Counted from the stretch's first letter, positions 36,801 to 48,360 are shown. The stretch: DNA of 64,000 nucleotides from Cornus controversa (GCA_026545225.1 CM048845.1:86021033-86085032), one strand, 5' to 3'. A program made the numbers and translations. The notes: a model not told the origin generated them from the letters alone.

Positions 36801-38622
36801 CTTTCTGTAATATTTGTACAAGGGTGTTACAGACTACAAATAGCTTTCTTGAGAGGTTCATATAGAAAAAGGAGAAGGATTAATGAGAAGACTTAAAAGA
36901 TGTTGCTGGTATTCTATAATATATTGGCAAATACTGACCATGAAATGAAAAATGCATACTGTTTGCATAACTTACAAAATCATTCAAAATTAAATATGAA
37001 ACATTCAATCCCTTTAGGATTTCGGTTCGAAAATAATGCTATAGCATATTAATCCTTTGGTATTTCCATAGGCTTGGAAAATAAATAATAGAATATTCAC
37101 CCTTCTATGTAGTAAGTTAGTTGAGTGCGAATATGACCATGACTTGACAATATTGAGGGGAAACCAGGGCCCACTTAATGCAATTGAGGCCTAAGGAGAA
37201 AATTCTAAGTGTGGGCTTTTGATAATTAATTTACTAATGCAAAATCATATCAATAATTTTTATTCAAAAATCATTTGTCTCACCTTTTGAGATGCAAAAT
37301 TGCTAATTAAATTTTTGTATTCAAGTATTTTTAGTATTTCTTTTAAGAGATGATATATATAATCAATTTTTAATCTTTCTATTAGTCTCTCCTTTTTTCA
37401 CTTTTTCATATCCAAATTCACATTTTCTACTAGACATATTAATAGAGAAAGAGTTAATGCCAAATTGGTGGTTTGGAGGGAAGTTCTAGAATTTGAAGGG
37501 TTTAAGATAAGTAGAAATAAAACCAAAAATGTGGAATGTACCTTTAGTAAATCTACAAATACAAATAGGGATGTAGTGAAGATTGAGGATCAAAAGGTAC
37601 AAAAAAAATGAACAGTTTCGTTATTTAGGCTCAATTATCCATAATGATGGAGAAATTGGAGATAATGTTAATCATAGAATCAAGTCAGGATGAGTTAAAT
37701 GGAAGAATGCATATATTATGTCGTGTGATAAGCATGTGGGGCCCACCTCTAAAGGGTTTTTTCAGTTGCCTTAGAGCCCCTGTGGGAAACTGGGATGTTT
37801 GGACGACAAAAAATGTAAATAAATTTAAGGGTTCCATTTCCATGACAATAAGTCAGTTACATCATCACCACCATCATCATTCTCTTTTCTATTACAAGTT
37901 GTCACCTATTATTCCTATTTTCTTAATAGATTTTACAATTACTTCATACCCTCACAGTTTTTGAATGCATATTCATGTCAAGAAGGCAATCCAAACTAAA
38001 ACTCGTGTAAGCTAGCAAGTTAGATAATGATGAGTATAACAATGCTTTTGGAAAAAGAGATGTTAATAAGAGGTCCTTCACATATGAAAGTCCAATAACT
38101 CTGTTCAGCAAGCCAGTCCACAAATGTTTGTCTCCACATATGTTAATGTTCATCTTCTACCAAAGTTAGCTTCATGATCCAACGGGGATATGGTTTTACA
38201 TTAACTTCTGAGTCTTCTGACCAGTATGATTTAGAGGATCAAGTTAAATACTGGTGAGGCAATACATGCTTATGGAAATCTAAATCAAGGCTGCTATATA
38301 GATATGGAAGAGCGTGCACTTCACAAGCAAGTAATATTGAAGAAAATTACTAGGCCTATTTCAATATAGAAACAGACTTCTATGCGAAAAAGTCTGGAAT
38401 ATAAGTAAACAAATGAAACCATGGAATCCTATTAAAAATTTGCATTTCCAAGCAGAATAAATAAATAAGAAAAAGAGAGAAAAAAATTAAAGTCTAAAGT
38501 ATAATCAATGTTAGAAAGTAGAACTGGTGGAGAAATCATACTTTGACTGCAGAGCCGACTTCAGCCTCATATATAGGAATATCATTCCTACTAACAATCA
38601 TAAAACATGCTGTACTAGCCAT
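30827..38622 (-). CDS. TRAPPC2: TRAPPC2 (sedlin-like) subunit of the TRAPP tethering complex
   Basis: Five coding exons on the minus strand: 38622-38542, 36804-36719, 36532-36471, 33359-33274 and 30919-30827. They join to exactly 136 codons, a 135-residue protein, the family length. It begins MASTACFMIVSRNDIPIYEA and ends FDTKVRALARKYL, with LMLLHDSRNDDG and FFQEVHELYIK between. This is the longin/sedlin fold, a small subunit of TRAPP complexes that tether vesicles at ER-Golgi and Golgi steps. Four introns follow the coding start. The third (36470-33360) starts ATATCCTA and ends AC, so it is read as a U12-type AT-AC intron; without it the GHTRLM junction cannot form. No frame damage is seen. 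A 5'UTR exon lies upstream. Confidence 0.95.
34725..35777 (+). mobile_element. Copia-type TRIM (non-autonomous LTR element) in the TRAPPC2 U12 intron
   Basis: Two similar LTRs, 34725-34984 (260 bp) and 35473-35777 (305 bp), both start TGTTA. A 5-bp repeat CTAAT flanks them (34720-34724, 35778-35782). Right after the first LTR comes TGGTATCAGAGCC, a primer-binding site matching initiator tRNA-Met, and TTGAGGGGGAG stands before the second LTR as polypurine tract. The internal 488 bp have no gag-pol. The second LTR is longer because of a local duplication around an A run at 35611-35622. The element is opposite in orientation to the host gene. Confidence 0.85.
35307..35391 (+). repeat. 21-bp repeat, four copies, inside the TRIM
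   Basis: Degenerate copies of AGAAGACATCATTATGGTCTA follow each other inside the internal domain of the TRIM. No function can be assigned. Confidence 0.75.
36650..36702 (+). repeat. G-rich run followed by GA repeat near a TRAPPC2 donor site
   Basis: Runs GGGGGCGAGGGGG, (GGT)n and GGGGGG are followed by GAGAGAGAGAGA. It lies in the short 186-base intron between coding exons 2 and 3, only about 17 bases from the donor. The G-rich strand is the template strand, so a quadruplex could form in DNA, and the RNA is a C/U-rich run. Confidence 0.7.
37440..37710 (+). mobile_element. RTE-type LINE internal fragment
   Basis: A broken plus-strand frame reads like plant LINE reverse transcriptase: KISRNKTKNVECTF, then FRYLGSIIHNDGEIGD and VNHRIKSG. 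One extra base in an A run shifts the frame near 37610. It lies in TRAPPC2 intron 1 (between coding exons 1 and 2), opposite in orientation. It is not functional. Confidence 0.75.
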
Positions 38623-39412
38623 ACTTATACTAAAGACAAATATATACAAACTGATATTTCCCAACTGCAACAAAAAATAAATAGATTAAAGAATATGAAA
38701 ATCATAAGCTGAAAATCACAGGTAAATGAAAATTAAGGCAGATCAGTAACAAGTAGAACAATTCATATGCGTTAACACACCAAATGGCTGCTAAGTAAAT
38801 GTAAGAAAAACAAATATCCACAGCTATATCAATACACCTATAGAAGCGGCTAAGAGGTGGTCTACCAACTACCAAGCTCTTCTCCCCTACCCCTACCCTG
38901 CCTTGTCCTGACCACTATGAGAACCAAAAAGCCCTCCAAATTTCAACATATTTACTAACCCTACCATCTGGTATGTGTCTTATGAATTTTGATCAGTGAA
39001 ACCAGACAAATTTTCCCATCTACTCTTCACACGAATGCAAATACCCCTCCTGAGGCTTTGTATCAGCACCTTACATAATATGTTTCCTTCCTATGTGTGT
39101 GTGTTTGTGTGTGAAGTATTTATTCGCTTGTTTCCCTCAAATCTAATCTAACTTTCAATTAACCAATTCATCAATTGATAGCTGCTTTTTGATGAACAGA
39201 CGGGATCAATACATATGCTTTGCAAATCAATATAACTAAAAAGTATGGAAGACATTTGTCTTTAGGCCCGTTTTATTAAATGTGTGGAGGCCATCGAAAT
39301 CTATATATATATATATATGCAGACAAAGAATTAACAACAAATACATACATGTGACTGTGTCTGTGTCTGTGTCTGTGCCTGTGTATAACATCAAAAGTGC
39401 AAGAAAACTCAC

Positions 39413-39540
39413 CCAATTATCGTCAATGAATCACCGTGGAGAGAGTGTGTTTGTGTGAGCTACTGAGCTTAACTTGATCTTGATTCGAGAGAGTCAGAGA
39501 GGAGAGGACAGAGAAGAAGCCAAAACAGTTTCAGTTGTCA
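39413..39540 (-). other. 5'UTR exon of TRAPPC2 (approximate 5' end)
   Basis: The minus strand shows a CT-rich leader ending ATAATTGG followed by the strong donor GTGAGT at 39412-39407. The next exon has its acceptor AG at 38631-38630, eight bases before the start codon at 38622. The transcription start cannot be fixed from sequence; about 39540 is my guess. Confidence 0.6.
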
Positions 39541-39562
39541 ATTTGGGGTTGGTTTAAACAAA

Positions 39563-39688
39563 TGGGCTTTTCTTTGTGTTAGACAACGGCCCATACAAAG
39601 TTTATGCTACTTGTCAATTTGACGTTCCTACTGCTAGTAGCGATTCTTTAATCTACGTCTGGCCCAGGTTTATTTAGAACTTAGTTGG
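39563..39688 (-). promoter_or_regulatory. TGGGCY (site II) motifs in the TRAPPC2 promoter
   Basis: TGGGCT at 39563-39568, GGCCCA at 39588-39593, GGCCCA at 39661-39666 and a further TGGGCT just after lie upstream of the 5'UTR exon. The BADC promoter has a similar cluster. This fits housekeeping expression; the link is positional only. Confidence 0.5.
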
Positions 39689-39689
39689 G

Positions 39690-41006
39690 CTCCTCTGTAT
39701 GGATTATGGAAGAGTATATGTAGAAACAAAGCCCCTCAAAACTGGTGTTATCTAATTGGAATGGCTTTCAGAAACATATGAGCCCAACTTGGTTCTACAT
39801 AAATCTGGACTTGGTGCTGAACTGCTCATGTGGGGTTGAGGTTCACCACTCTCAAATTGTTGAATGCCTGAATGGCTTTCAAAACAGATGAACCCAATGT
39901 TTTTTTTTTTTTTTGGGAAAACAAAAAACTCTTTTAATTATTTTTGAATCGTAGTTTTGGATTCGTCTCAGAAAACCCCTTGGCCACTGGACCATATCCG
40001 TGCAGGTCCATGAGCCCAACTTGGTTCTAAATAAACGTGAACTTAAAAGATGAAAATGAGTGGCAGTTTTAAGATGGCTCACCCAAATATTGCTCACATG
40101 TACAGATAAATGTATCATGTCAAATAATTTGCAATTCTCAGGCAGATTAAGAAAACTATTTGACATGATCAATTAAGAGGATTAGCTGCAAAAATAAACA
40201 ACTGAAAGGAGATGATCTTTTGAAATTAACCTAAAATATTTTTTTAAATGATAAATTAACCATAACTACTGTATAATATTACTCATTGTAAAACAAAAGT
40301 TCTTGTCAATTGTAAGAACCTTAAACCATCTGTTCTTCAAGCTTGGTTAAACCATTTGTTCATAGATTCAACTCCAGCTTGGTTGGGGCTCCTGATTGGC
40401 TCAGAAAGTTGATATAGAGCTTGACTCGGATTGTTGTTTTCGAGCAGTCCCGAATCATAGACTGGTGAAACATTATTTTTAATGTTTTCATATTTTTTTA
40501 ATATTTTTATTTTATTTCATTCCTTTCTCTTTCAATTCAATAAATAAGTACGGAATTTTGAAAATTTATCCAAAACAAGAAATTATAATGTGTGTGTATA
40601 GTTACCTACACTAGTCATATATACATGACTTTACGTAAGACTCTGTCCAAGAGCCTATATGAACCATATAATCGAGCTCGAATTCATGCTATTTGGTTAA
40701 TAAAGCATTACGAATCAAAAAAAGTAAGCAACTTAAACCCAAATTATTTATAAAGAGTTCAATTTATTTATGATCTTTTGACCGCAGGATGACTTTTCAA
40801 GAGCATCATGCCAAGCACATACAATTATTTGAAAATTATAATTTTCAAATGAAGTGTGAACGCATATGCCCCACCTCTAGCCATAGTTAGGATCCTCATC
40901 GTTATTTTCTATTCAAATATCTCTAAGTCATCATCTATTTAACAGTTACGCATATATCAAGTCATCAGATTTATTAAAATTTGATTATGTATCCAAACTT
41001 AACACA
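39690..41006. other. intergenic region upstream of TRAPPC2
   Basis: No gene is seen. A phrase CCCAACTTGGTTCTA occurs near 39784 and again near 40016. The rest is AT-rich without clear structure. Confidence 0.5.
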
Positions 41007-41014
41007 GTTGATAG

Positions 41015-41377
41015 TAGAGGTGCACACAGTTTAGTTCAAATTGATTTATTTTACAAAAATTAAAATCAAACTGAATCGTGACTACTAATGAAACCAAACT
41101 TAACCAAACTATATCGAATCATAAGAAACAATTTAGTTCGGTTCAATTCTAGCCTTGAAACATAAGAAAAAAAAATTAAATTTCAACCAACAACTTATCA
41201 TTAATTACCAAAATTAAAAATCAAATACTAAAATATATATAATATAATATATATGTGGTAAACGGCTTGGTTGGGAACCATTTCAAATCAAACTCGAAAT
41301 GTAAAATAATAGCTTCACAATTTTAAAATTGGTGTGGTTGGATTTTTAAGTTTGAACAATTTTTTGTGACACTCGTA
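41015..41377. mobile_element. hAT MITE, 363 bp, perfect 8-bp target duplication
   Basis: It begins TAGAGGTGCACACA and ends TGTGACACTCGTA, an imperfect inverted repeat. GTTGATAG stands directly on both sides (41007-41014, 41378-41385). The size, ends and 8-bp duplication fit a hAT MITE related to the one at 28399. There is no coding capacity. The right half is also part of the duplicated block that begins at 41199. Confidence 0.88.
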
Positions 41378-42325
41378 GTTGATAGTTGTACAAGTATTTA
41401 TATGAGGACAATACTTATCTACTCACCAGTGTGTAGATGAACCCTCCTAACCGCTGATGTATTCTAATAAAAACTGAACACGTCAGTTTTAAAGTGTAAT
41501 AAATAAGTATAATAAATGAGGTCAATTTCATTTATTATACTTATTTATTACATTTTAAACCTCATTTATTATACTTATTTATTGTATTTTAAATTTAATT
41601 TTATAATTAAAGCTGACGTGTTCAGTTTTTATTAAAAAATATCAGCGATCAGGAGGGTTTATTTATACACTAGTAAGTAGGTAAGTATTATCCTTTATAT
41701 GACGTGATGATATATAACCGATGAATGATTTGAGAACGATTGGTGAGAAAAATTAATGGAAAGAATTCATTTCCTTTAATGAAGTGTGAGCACATATGCC
41801 CCCACGCCCCCGCCTCTCGTCATCCCATACTTTGCCACTCCTAGAATCTAGTCACCCACATGGTTGACAATTTGTCATCCCCATATCATTAACTGCACAA
41901 AACACGTGCCATCTACTCTGTCCTCTTAATAAAGTACGTACATAACTTGATCATCAATGCACACCTAACATAGATAGGTACTGGGCAGAGATGCCATGTC
42001 ATTGTTTAACACTCAATCAGTCAATCTTATATTTATATCTACACACATACATTCATATACAATATATTTATACACACACGGATGTAACTTTGGCGAGCAC
42101 TAGATGTATATACAAATATCCATGCATAAATACACTTATCACCTCTCTAAATTAACTTTATTGCAGTTATCTTTCTTTTACTTTGATATATTATACTTAC
42201 TCCTCTCAGTAACAGATATTAATAATTATTAAAAAAAAATATAAAATTACATTTATATCATTTACACTTACTTTCTTTTAGATTGACTTATTACACTCAT
42301 CATTCTTAAATTTTGGCATATTAAT
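41199..42325 (+). repeat. direct duplication, copy A (contains a later MITE)
   Basis: This block matches 43950-44748 over most of its length, for example GAAAAATTAATGGAAAGAAT and CATTGTTTAACACTCAATCA. The chief difference is a 289-bp MITE plus its target duplication, present only here. Identity looks high, roughly nine bases in ten by eye. Confidence 0.88.
41405..41693. mobile_element. 289-bp MITE with 54-bp inverted repeats and TTTATATG target duplication
   Basis: The ends read AGGACAATACTTATCTACTC and, reverse-complemented, AGGATAATACTTACCTACTT, similar for about 54 bases. TTTATATG lies at both borders (41397-41404, 41694-41701). The duplicate block has this word once and no insert (about 44129-44136), so the insertion site is proven internally. 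The 8-bp duplication suggests hAT, but the end sequence is not typical, so the superfamily is open. Confidence 0.92.
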
Positions 42326-42885
42326 ATAGAGTGTACCTGAATCGAATCCTCATATTTGGTTGTCTTGTACACATTAATACACATAGATGACTTGAACGAT
42401 GACCACATGATGCAAAATATCTTTTTGGGATTGTTAGTGACAGTGTTGATTATACAAACAAATAATTGAACAAATTGTGTCCAGAAATATAAACTGCCAA
42501 TAAGTTATTGATTATTGATTTTTTTTTATCAAGTACTCACACACTGGTGGGTGGGTTTTCTTTTGTTTTCAGAACGAATCCATTAAACAAACTTCTGAAA
42601 AACCACACTCCTAAATAATTCAAATAATTTAATGATTAGATTTCAAACTTTTTAGGGGGAGGAGGTGATGAAAAAGATGAGTGAGAAGGCAACTTCCATT
42701 CTACATTTTCCTTAATATTCTAGTTTGCTATTCAATAAAAACATGTTAATCAATGGAGTTATAGAAGACAATGTGAATGTGTACATCTACTTTTTGTTTT
42801 TCTTTTTTTTTCTGTAATTTTTTCCATGCTCGGAGATGTGTCCCCTTTCTAAACTTGGCTCTTATCTTCTTTCATTTGTTCTCCA

Positions 42886-43130
42886 TTAGGATGGCAAAGG
42901 TGGCATCAGGAAGTGCAAGTAGTCAGGCTAAAATTTTAGGCACCATAGTTTCAATATCAGGTGTACTTGTGGTGGTTCTATATAAGGGCCCAACAGTTAT
43001 AAGGGCATCATCACCACCCCTTTCACTCACTCAGCCTCTGAGTTGACCACAATCAAATTGGCCTCTTGGTGGTCATCTCCTTACAGCTGACTATCTTGTA
43101 TTCTCTGTATGGCACATTTTTCAGTTACAA
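42886..43130 (+). pseudogene. WAT1-related (EamA-type transporter) exon relic
   Basis: After a plausible acceptor (CTCCATTAG), one frame reads ASSQAKILGTIVSISGVLVV and LYKGP, a hallmark of plant WAT1-related/nodulin-21 membrane transporters. A TGA at 43044-43046 interrupts it, and the same frame then goes on with SNWPLGGHLLTADYLVFSVW, again family-like. No other exons of such a gene are seen around it. It is therefore a single-exon remnant with an in-frame stop, probably a pseudogene. Confidence 0.8.
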
Positions 43131-43659
43131 TAGATTTCTTTCTTTTCTTTTTAGTTCCTATTTTGTGTTAGAAAGGACTTCCTAAATGTTGATCATATTT
43201 CAAGAATAATGCAAAAGCCTAAAGTTGAATCCGTAGCATCTTACATGCGGAACTAGTCAAAAAGTACCTGATTTGTAGTATTTCTATGCAGCTTAACTGT
43301 GACCATCATATCTGCATCAATATGTTTACTTACAACCTAAAACAATTGATGCAAGCTTTTTTAAAATGATCATTGTTAGTTTTTGATTATGTTTGATTTC
43401 TTATTTGCAGGTTTCACGTAAAGAGGAATGGTACCGGTAGGATTGCTGAGCAATTGTCATATTGAAGTGTGTATATTTTTGTAAGTAATGGTGTATTTTG
43501 AATATTTTTTAATTTTAAAATAGTTGATGTAATTTATATTTTATTTCAATTTGTTGTTGGATTCTATTATTCATGAAGGGAATGAATTTTGGAATGGAGT
43601 AATATGGGGGTAATTAGGTTTTGTTTGGTGAGGCATTTAAAATTTTTTTTTTAATCATA

Positions 43660-43949
43660 GCTGAGGATTTTAGTGGCGGTTTTGGATGCTGCTATAAGTG
43701 AAAATCCTTCTTTTGATACCTAATATTTAGCGGCGCTTATGACTGTTGCAATAGCCAAAAATTCTCTCTAAAACCTAATATTTAGTGGCAATTATAACTG
43801 TTGCTATAGACCAAAACCCTATCCCCGACTAGATCTTTAGCAGCCGATGCGACGGGAGCTTCTACCATGTTGCCTAAATATATAGCGGCAGTTTTTGAAA
43901 CTTTTAGCGACAATTTTGACTGCTTCTATAGACCATTTTCGTTGTAATG
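43660..43949 (+). mobile_element. CACTA-like transposon 3' end
   Basis: Several degenerate units like TTTAGCGGC followed by GACTGCTGCTATAGACC occur, and the stretch ends TTTTCGTTGTAATG, close to the inverted CACTACAAGAAAA terminus of CACTA elements. Such subterminal repeats are usual there. I did not find the matching left end, so it may be truncated. Confidence 0.6.
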
Positions 43950-44748
43950 CATTAATTACCAAAATTAAAAATCAATTACTCAAATATAAATAATATAATA
44001 TATATGTGGTTCGGAACCATTTCAAATCCAAAAGTAAAATAATAGTTTCATAATTTTAAAATTGGTGTGGTTGAATTTTTATGTTTCAATATTTTTTGTG
44101 AACTCGTAGTTGATAGTTGTTCAAGTATTTATATGACGTGTTGATATATAACCGATGAATTATTGGAGACAATTGGTGAGAAAAATTAATGGAAAGAATT
44201 CATTTCCTTTAATGAAGTGTGAGCAGATATGCCCCACCTCTCGCCATCCCATACATTGCCGCTCCTAGAATCTAGTCAGCCATATGGTTGACAACTTGTC
44301 ATCGCCATATCATTAACTACAAAACATGTGCCATCTACTCTGCCCTCTTAATAAAGTATTTACAGAACCTGATCATCAATGCACACCTAACATAGATAGA
44401 TAGGTACTGGGTAGAGATGCCATGTCATTGTTTAACACTCAATCAGTCAATCTTATATTTATATCTACACACGTACATTCATATACAATATATTTACACA
44501 CGAATGTAACTTTGGCGAGCATTAGATGTATATACAAATATACATGCATAAATACACTTACCTCCTCTCTGATTAACTTTATTATAATTATCTCTCTTGT
44601 AATTTGACATATTATACTTACTCCCTCTTGATAACAGATATTAATGATTGTTAACGAAAAATATAAAATTGCAATTATGTCATTTACACTTACTTCTCCT
44701 CTGGATTGATTTATTACACTCATTACTTCTATGTTTTGGAATATTACA
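43950..44748 (+). repeat. direct duplication, copy B (empty site for the 289-bp MITE)
   Basis: It matches copy A (41199-42325) and starts exactly where the CACTA-like end stops. The TATTTATATGACGTG stretch near 44127-44141 is uninterrupted, showing the state before the MITE entered copy A. The right part is also the left arm of a long inverted repeat. Confidence 0.88.
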
Positions 44749-45621
44749 CTTACCCTCCTCTAATTTAGATGTTTGTAACAAATATTCACTTATCATCAAC
44801 AACACTAACTATCAGCGACGGTCAATTCTAACGTTACTAAATTTGAAGATTTATATGACAAAATTACTCTTCAAATATTTGCAGAAAAGATTTTGTCCTA
44901 TGTTGCTCATACAAAAAGACAAATGTAACCCTAACTAAAGAAAACATATAAATCATTTTCTTCTACATATTCATCTTTCATTTTTTGTTTCTTTCTCTAA
45001 ATCTATTGTCAATTTTATATCTATATATCTGTTAATATATCTTTTAGTTTTAGTCCTTATTTGCTTTAGATTATATTGATTATCGATTCAGATAATAACA
45101 TCATAATGATGAAAACTAATAGATTTTGAAGTGTATTTTTGTTTTAAGCATTTGACAGACACTTCGAACAAAATAAAATGAGTTTTGGTCCTTTGAAACA
45201 TTTCAACCTTTAGGATTTATGAAAATATATGCAAGGGTACATATAATGTAATTGTGACAAAATAGTTTTTAGCTAAAATTATTTATATAATAATAAGGGT
45301 ACAATCATAATTTCACATTTTGTTCATATAAATCTTTAAATTTGGTCACGCCAGCATTGACCATCTCTGACAGTTAGTGTTGCTGACGATAAAGGAGTAT
45401 TTTTTATAAACATCTAAATTAGAAGGAGATAAATGTAGTATTCCAAAACACAAGGATGACGAGTGTAATAAATCAATCTATAGGGAAGATAAGTGTAAAA
45501 GACATAAGAGTAATTTTATATTTTTTGTCAACAATTGTTAAAATTTGTTATGGAGGGAAATAAGTATAATATGTCAAACTAGAAAAAGGTAAGCAAATTT
45601 AAAGGAAATGCAAGTGTAATT
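44551..45621. repeat. long inverted repeat (arms about 320 bp, about 430-bp spacer)
   Basis: The left arm, 44551-44877, is matched in reverse complement by 45308-45621, with shared words such as TTTGACATATTATACTTA, GATTGATTTATTACACTC and CTAATTTAGATGTTT. It resembles a foldback or long-TIR element. I found no clean target duplication. An A run at 45626-45645 adjoins the right end. Copy A of the duplication holds only the left arm. Confidence 0.8.
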
Positions 45622-45649
45622 TGCTCAAAAAAAAAAAAAAAAAATGCAC

Positions 45650-46150
45650 ATGTAAGTGTGCGAGAGAAAAAAAAAATTTGTATAAAAAGGTTCAATGTTA
45701 CTTGATTCGTCAAACATGGAGCCACGAGGGGAAGCCAATATTTTATCCGGTTTCGAAGCCCAATACTTAGGCGCAAAGTTTTGAATGAAAAGTCCATAAT
45801 CACGTGCGTGTGGTACTCTAATAACTTATTAAAGTCTTCAAAGACGGCCATCAACAAACTTTTTTAATCTATTTTAATTGATTTGGGCGCTCCTTAACTT
45901 TGCTTGCTAAATTAAAATTCTGATTTAAAAGACCAAAACACCCATACTATATCACATGAACACTAGGTATCTGAGTCCATTTTTTATGCAGAATGGTCAA
46001 TTAACTGTGTTTCATTTTTTTTTTTGGGTCAAACAAGTTTGCACCCTGAATCATAAAGTAAAAAGTACAATGAAACCTAATTTTGACTTTTCTCATATAC
46101 GGAGGTGCCCATCTTTTTTTTTTTTTTTTTGGTTACATCATAATTTTCTT
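45650..46150. other. intergenic region before the DUF761 gene
   Basis: AT-rich with long T runs. No gene or clear element is visible. Confidence 0.5.
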
Positions 46151-46152
46151 CT

Positions 46153-46160
46153 ATAAATAT
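46153..46160 (+). promoter_or_regulatory. TATA box of the DUF761 gene
   Basis: TATAAATA stands 67-74 bases before the ATG at 46227, in a CT-rich setting. The position fits transcription from about 46185-46195. Confidence 0.6.
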
Positions 46161-46226
46161 GGAAGTGTATGAACATAGGTTGGCACAAATATTGGTAGAA
46201 GTAGAACTTAGAAGAGAGAGCTAAAA

Positions 46227-46502
46227 ATGAAGAGCTCCATGTCTCCTCTTTGTCATAGCTCAAAGGTTTCTTCAGAAGAGGAACAAAGAGAGAGTGGTAA
46301 TGGTTTGAGAGGAAAGAGTGGTGCAATTAGGTCTGATGCCACGGGGAAGAAAGTGGCGGTGACAAGGAGGCCGGAGAGCAAGCCAACGGAAGATATAAAC
46401 GAAAGTGCAGAGGCATTCATCAACAAGTTCAGGCAACAACTGCTGCTCCAACGCCTCCAATCCATTGAGAATTATGAGCAAATGCTAGCAAGAGGCCAGT
46501 AA
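46227..46502 (+). CDS. DUF761 domain-containing small protein
   Basis: Single-exon frame of 91 codons. The first 60 residues are Ser-, Lys- and Arg-rich and look disordered. The C-terminal part EDINESAEAFINKFRQQLLL and then QRLQSIENYEQML is the short DUF761 motif seen at the C-terminus of a large plant family, many of them small and stress-responsive. The biochemical role is unknown. There is no signal peptide or membrane span. The start codon is the first ATG after the TATA box. The frame ends naturally and the motif is intact. Confidence 0.87.
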   Translation: MKSSMSPLCHSSKVSSEEEQRESGNGLRGKSGAIRSDATGKKVAVTRRPESKPTEDINESAEAFINKFRQQLLLQRLQSIENYEQMLARGQ

Positions 46503-47504
46503 CATGGTCTCTTTTATTTTCTTTAGCATGTTATTGTACTTTTTTTTCTTTTTTGAAAGGTAAGTGGAACATGTTATTGTATTGATTTTACTGTTTCATT
46601 GAATTGTTTGTTTTTGGTTTTCAATTAATGAAGATGTGGTAATGTCTTGTACGCTTTAGATATATCCTATGCCCTTTTTTAAATGAATTATCATTTTTTT
46701 TATACACTGATACTATTCTATTGAAAATAGAAACAATCAATAAAAAACAATTATACAAAAAAAAACACACACACAATTTAAGTACTTCCACAATTTGTCT
46801 ATGTCCACGGAGCACACCAGAGATTTTACTATCAATAATAAATTTTTATAACAAAAAGCTCTCAGAAATTCTGACACAAATTAGATTGTCACTCCAAACA
46901 TCAATCTCATCTATCATGAAAAAATAAAACAACTTAAATATATAAGAGTACACGAAGTGACAATATAAATCGAATTTGTGATTAAAACTCCACAACTTCA
47001 AAGTATTCGTCTAAAGTTTTTTGAGTGAGGAATTGCTAAATATCCTATCCGACACTAGGTAAAGATGAGCATTGGTTAACTAGTTTCTTCTTCATTCAGA
47101 TATGATCAAACCTCTCAAGCTAAATATAAAGTAAATCGGTTGTACCTATTTCAATACAGGGGTCATATGTGAAAAGCATATCTGTTTAATTTATATGACA
47201 CTATTCTAATCTTGACCAGTGTCACTTAATATATAATTTCTTGATTAAGTTCAATTATGAGCCATTGACCCCTTTGATTTGTCCAATATTCATCCTCTTG
47301 ATGTTAAAATCAAAACTTGGACCACCTCTCCGTATAACGTGCAATATACTCTTTCAAGTCACATTTCATCGAATGCAAATCAACCATCTATGATGTGATG
47401 GTAACTTAAAACGAACCTATCATCTTGTTCATTGATGGGATTGTTTTAGTCTTTAATTAAAAGGGTTTTAGCCAATTTCAACCTACAAAGCATGGATACT
47501 CTAA

Positions 47505-48135
47505 AAGTAGTGCCGTGATTGTATTGGACACATATTTGATACGGATACGGCTAGAATACAGTCGGATACGTGTCCGATACTGCTAAGAAGTATCCTATTT
47601 TTTTTAATTTTTTTTTAATATCGGATACGGTTAGGATACGGGAGGGATACGGTCAGGATACGCGAGATATACCAGAATACGTTTAGAATACGGCTGGGAT
47701 ACTTTTCGGGACAAATTTGTAATTTTTTGTTCTATAAAATGGGATTGAAATTGTAATATTAAAAACTTTATAGATAAGAAAATAACGCTCATTTTATAAT
47801 AAAATAAAAATATTTTTAAAACTCTCGAGTAAGTGAGTTATTGTAAAAAATATTAGAAAAAATAGTGAATTTCTAAATTTTAACTTCTTATATGTTGTAT
47901 AATTACTTTAACTATATTTATTATATGGTTGAAAAATAAAAATTAATATTTTATGTATAATATTATATTTTTATTTATTTATTTATTTGACATATCTTTG
48001 CCGTGTTCGTATCCTATTTTTTTGAGATTTGCCGTATCACCGTATCCGTATCTTGTCGTGTCCGTATCCTATTTTTTTGAGATTTGCCGTATCACCGTAT
48101 CCGTATCTTGTCGTATCCGTGTCCGTGCTTCCTAG
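47505..48135. repeat. dispersed element rich in GGATACGG motifs, with a 55-bp tandem repeat
   Basis: The left part (47520-47700) has many GGATACGG words and the right part (48001-48125) their complement CCGTATCC, so the ends are roughly inverted. The right part includes two near-identical 55-bp units at about 48002 and 48057. It resembles a common plant non-autonomous element; the borders are uncertain. Confidence 0.55.
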
Positions 48136-48147
48136 ATTTCAACCTTA

Positions 48148-48360
48148 GGCCCTGTTTGGCAGAGCTTTTGCTTCAGCTTTTACGCAGAAGAAAAAGAGAA
48201 GCAGAAGCTAAATCAGGAAGCTGGTACCCCCCCAGCTTCCTTTAAACGCTCTTTTTGGATTCCGAAACTCTTCCGCCGTACCAAGCCAAACACTCTCCAA
48301 AACGGCTTTTGAGCTTAAAAAGCCGAAAGCCGCTTTTCAAAAGTCAATCCAAACAGGACC
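48148..48360. mobile_element. Tourist-like (PIF/Harbinger) MITE, 213 bp
   Basis: The ends GGCCCTGTTTGG and CCAAACAGGACC are inverted repeats with one mismatch, and TTA flanks both sides (48145-48147, 48361-48363). A 3-bp TTA target duplication and this end sequence are the signature of Tourist-like MITEs. Confidence 0.85.
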
